Positions 63,684 to 64,000 of a DNA stretch of 64,000 nt are shown piece after piece (positions within the stretch are counted from its first letter, which is position 1; each line of letters opens with the position of its first letter). The DNA comes from Combretum micranthum (Eukaryota; Streptophyta; Magnoliopsida; Myrtales; Combretaceae): NCBI GenBank assembly GCA_024138025.1, contig JAMXBD010003378.1, positions 1-64,000 on the forward strand, given 5' to 3'. The notes beneath the pieces are model-generated. The model searched no databases and had not been told where the DNA came from. It was given only the letters and a program-made list of their open reading frames with translations. Made by a program: the position numbers and the translations under genes.

Positions 63684-64000
63684 TCATATAGTCATACCAA
63701 ATTGTCTTCTAAATTTATTGACCTTTCGAGCACTAAGTGCTTTGATCACTTCTTTCATTGCATCTTTTTACTCCTTGAATTGATCAGCTTCTTCATAAGT
63801 GTTTGTCTCCTCTGCGCCATTATCCACTATTAATGCTGCATTTGCATATATAGGAATCTACTTTTGAATCCTTTTAGATCTCCATAATTGTAATTGTGGA
63901 TCTTCCTTCTCAATTTCTTCTATCTCACTTTGTCTTTTTTTTTTCTTTTTGAGACTTTGTGTGTGTTCCTATTTGCCAAGGACTTTTCTCCTTATCTGGT
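63684..64000 (-). pseudogene. Ty1/copia polyprotein fragment (pre-RT hinge), cut by the window edge
   Basis: Minus-strand frame entering from the window edge: LWRSKRIQ, stop, IPIYANAALIVDN, then TNTYEEADQFKE, stop, KDAMKEVIKALSARKVNKF. This is the hinge between integrase and reverse transcriptase in copia polyproteins, where RRS-R-P and a-M-E-E-A-L words occur. Two in-frame stops are visible. RT and RNase H should follow, but the frame ends and the PPT and LTR come within about 35 bp. This copy therefore has a large internal deletion. Confidence 0.7.

Noticed and set aside
1..64000. CRISPR arrays, prokaryotic operons or organelle genes
   Set aside because: No regularly spaced identical repeats with unique spacers, no dense coding, and no organelle gene recognised; all supported features fit plant nuclear DNA.

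Overview
This window is nuclear DNA of a flowering plant: AT-rich, gene-poor and dominated by nested LTR retrotransposon debris, with one clear host gene. The gene is an R2R3-MYB with the plant three-exon structure (133 nt, 130 nt, long third exon) and GT-AG introns. It is closest to the MYB26/MYB67 group known from eudicots. I cannot name the species. I see no tRNA, rRNA, CRISPR array or prokaryotic feature.

Layout. About 1-22,100 is a stack of long LTRs, apparently solo, of one broad family in both orientations. One LTR at 6,718-13,820 has a perfect GATTT target duplication and contains a second solo LTR (9,173-12,664). A longer copy (14,629 to about 22,107) holds a different solo LTR (16,150-18,467) and a roughly nine-copy degenerate minisatellite. 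22,108-25,695 is AT-rich sequence with a local duplication and a SINE-like head.

25,701-42,004 is an almost structurally complete Ty3/gypsy chromovirus (Tekay/Del-like) on the minus strand. It has two 2.9 kb LTRs, a perfect TTGAG target duplication, a primer-binding site, a polypurine tract, gag, protease, reverse transcriptase, RNase H, integrase and a C-terminal chromodomain. The coding frames are broken in several places. It also has an extra sense-strand open frame between the 5' LTR and gag. That frame is split by a 3.8 kb solo LTR (34,910-38,696), which itself carries a 231 bp MITE, giving three levels of nesting.

42,010-52,000 has no host gene that I can support; it holds a hAT-like element and a small degenerate LTR element whose first LTR carries a MITE. 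The MYB gene lies at 52,105-53,518 (+), with a TATA box about 100 bp upstream of its ATG. 53,640-64,000 holds members of a MITE family with 9-bp target duplications (MULE-like), a 1.8 kb diverged segmental duplication, SINE-like sequences and, at the right edge, a deleted Ty1/copia element.

The MYB gene is the only gene with a likely cellular role: in Arabidopsis the MYB26 type controls secondary wall thickening in anthers. Everything else is mobile DNA. The most unusual parts are the extra pre-gag frame, an intron-like GT-AG segment between gag and protease, a block conserved among otherwise different LTRs, and the AGCGCT palindrome array in the chromovirus LTRs.
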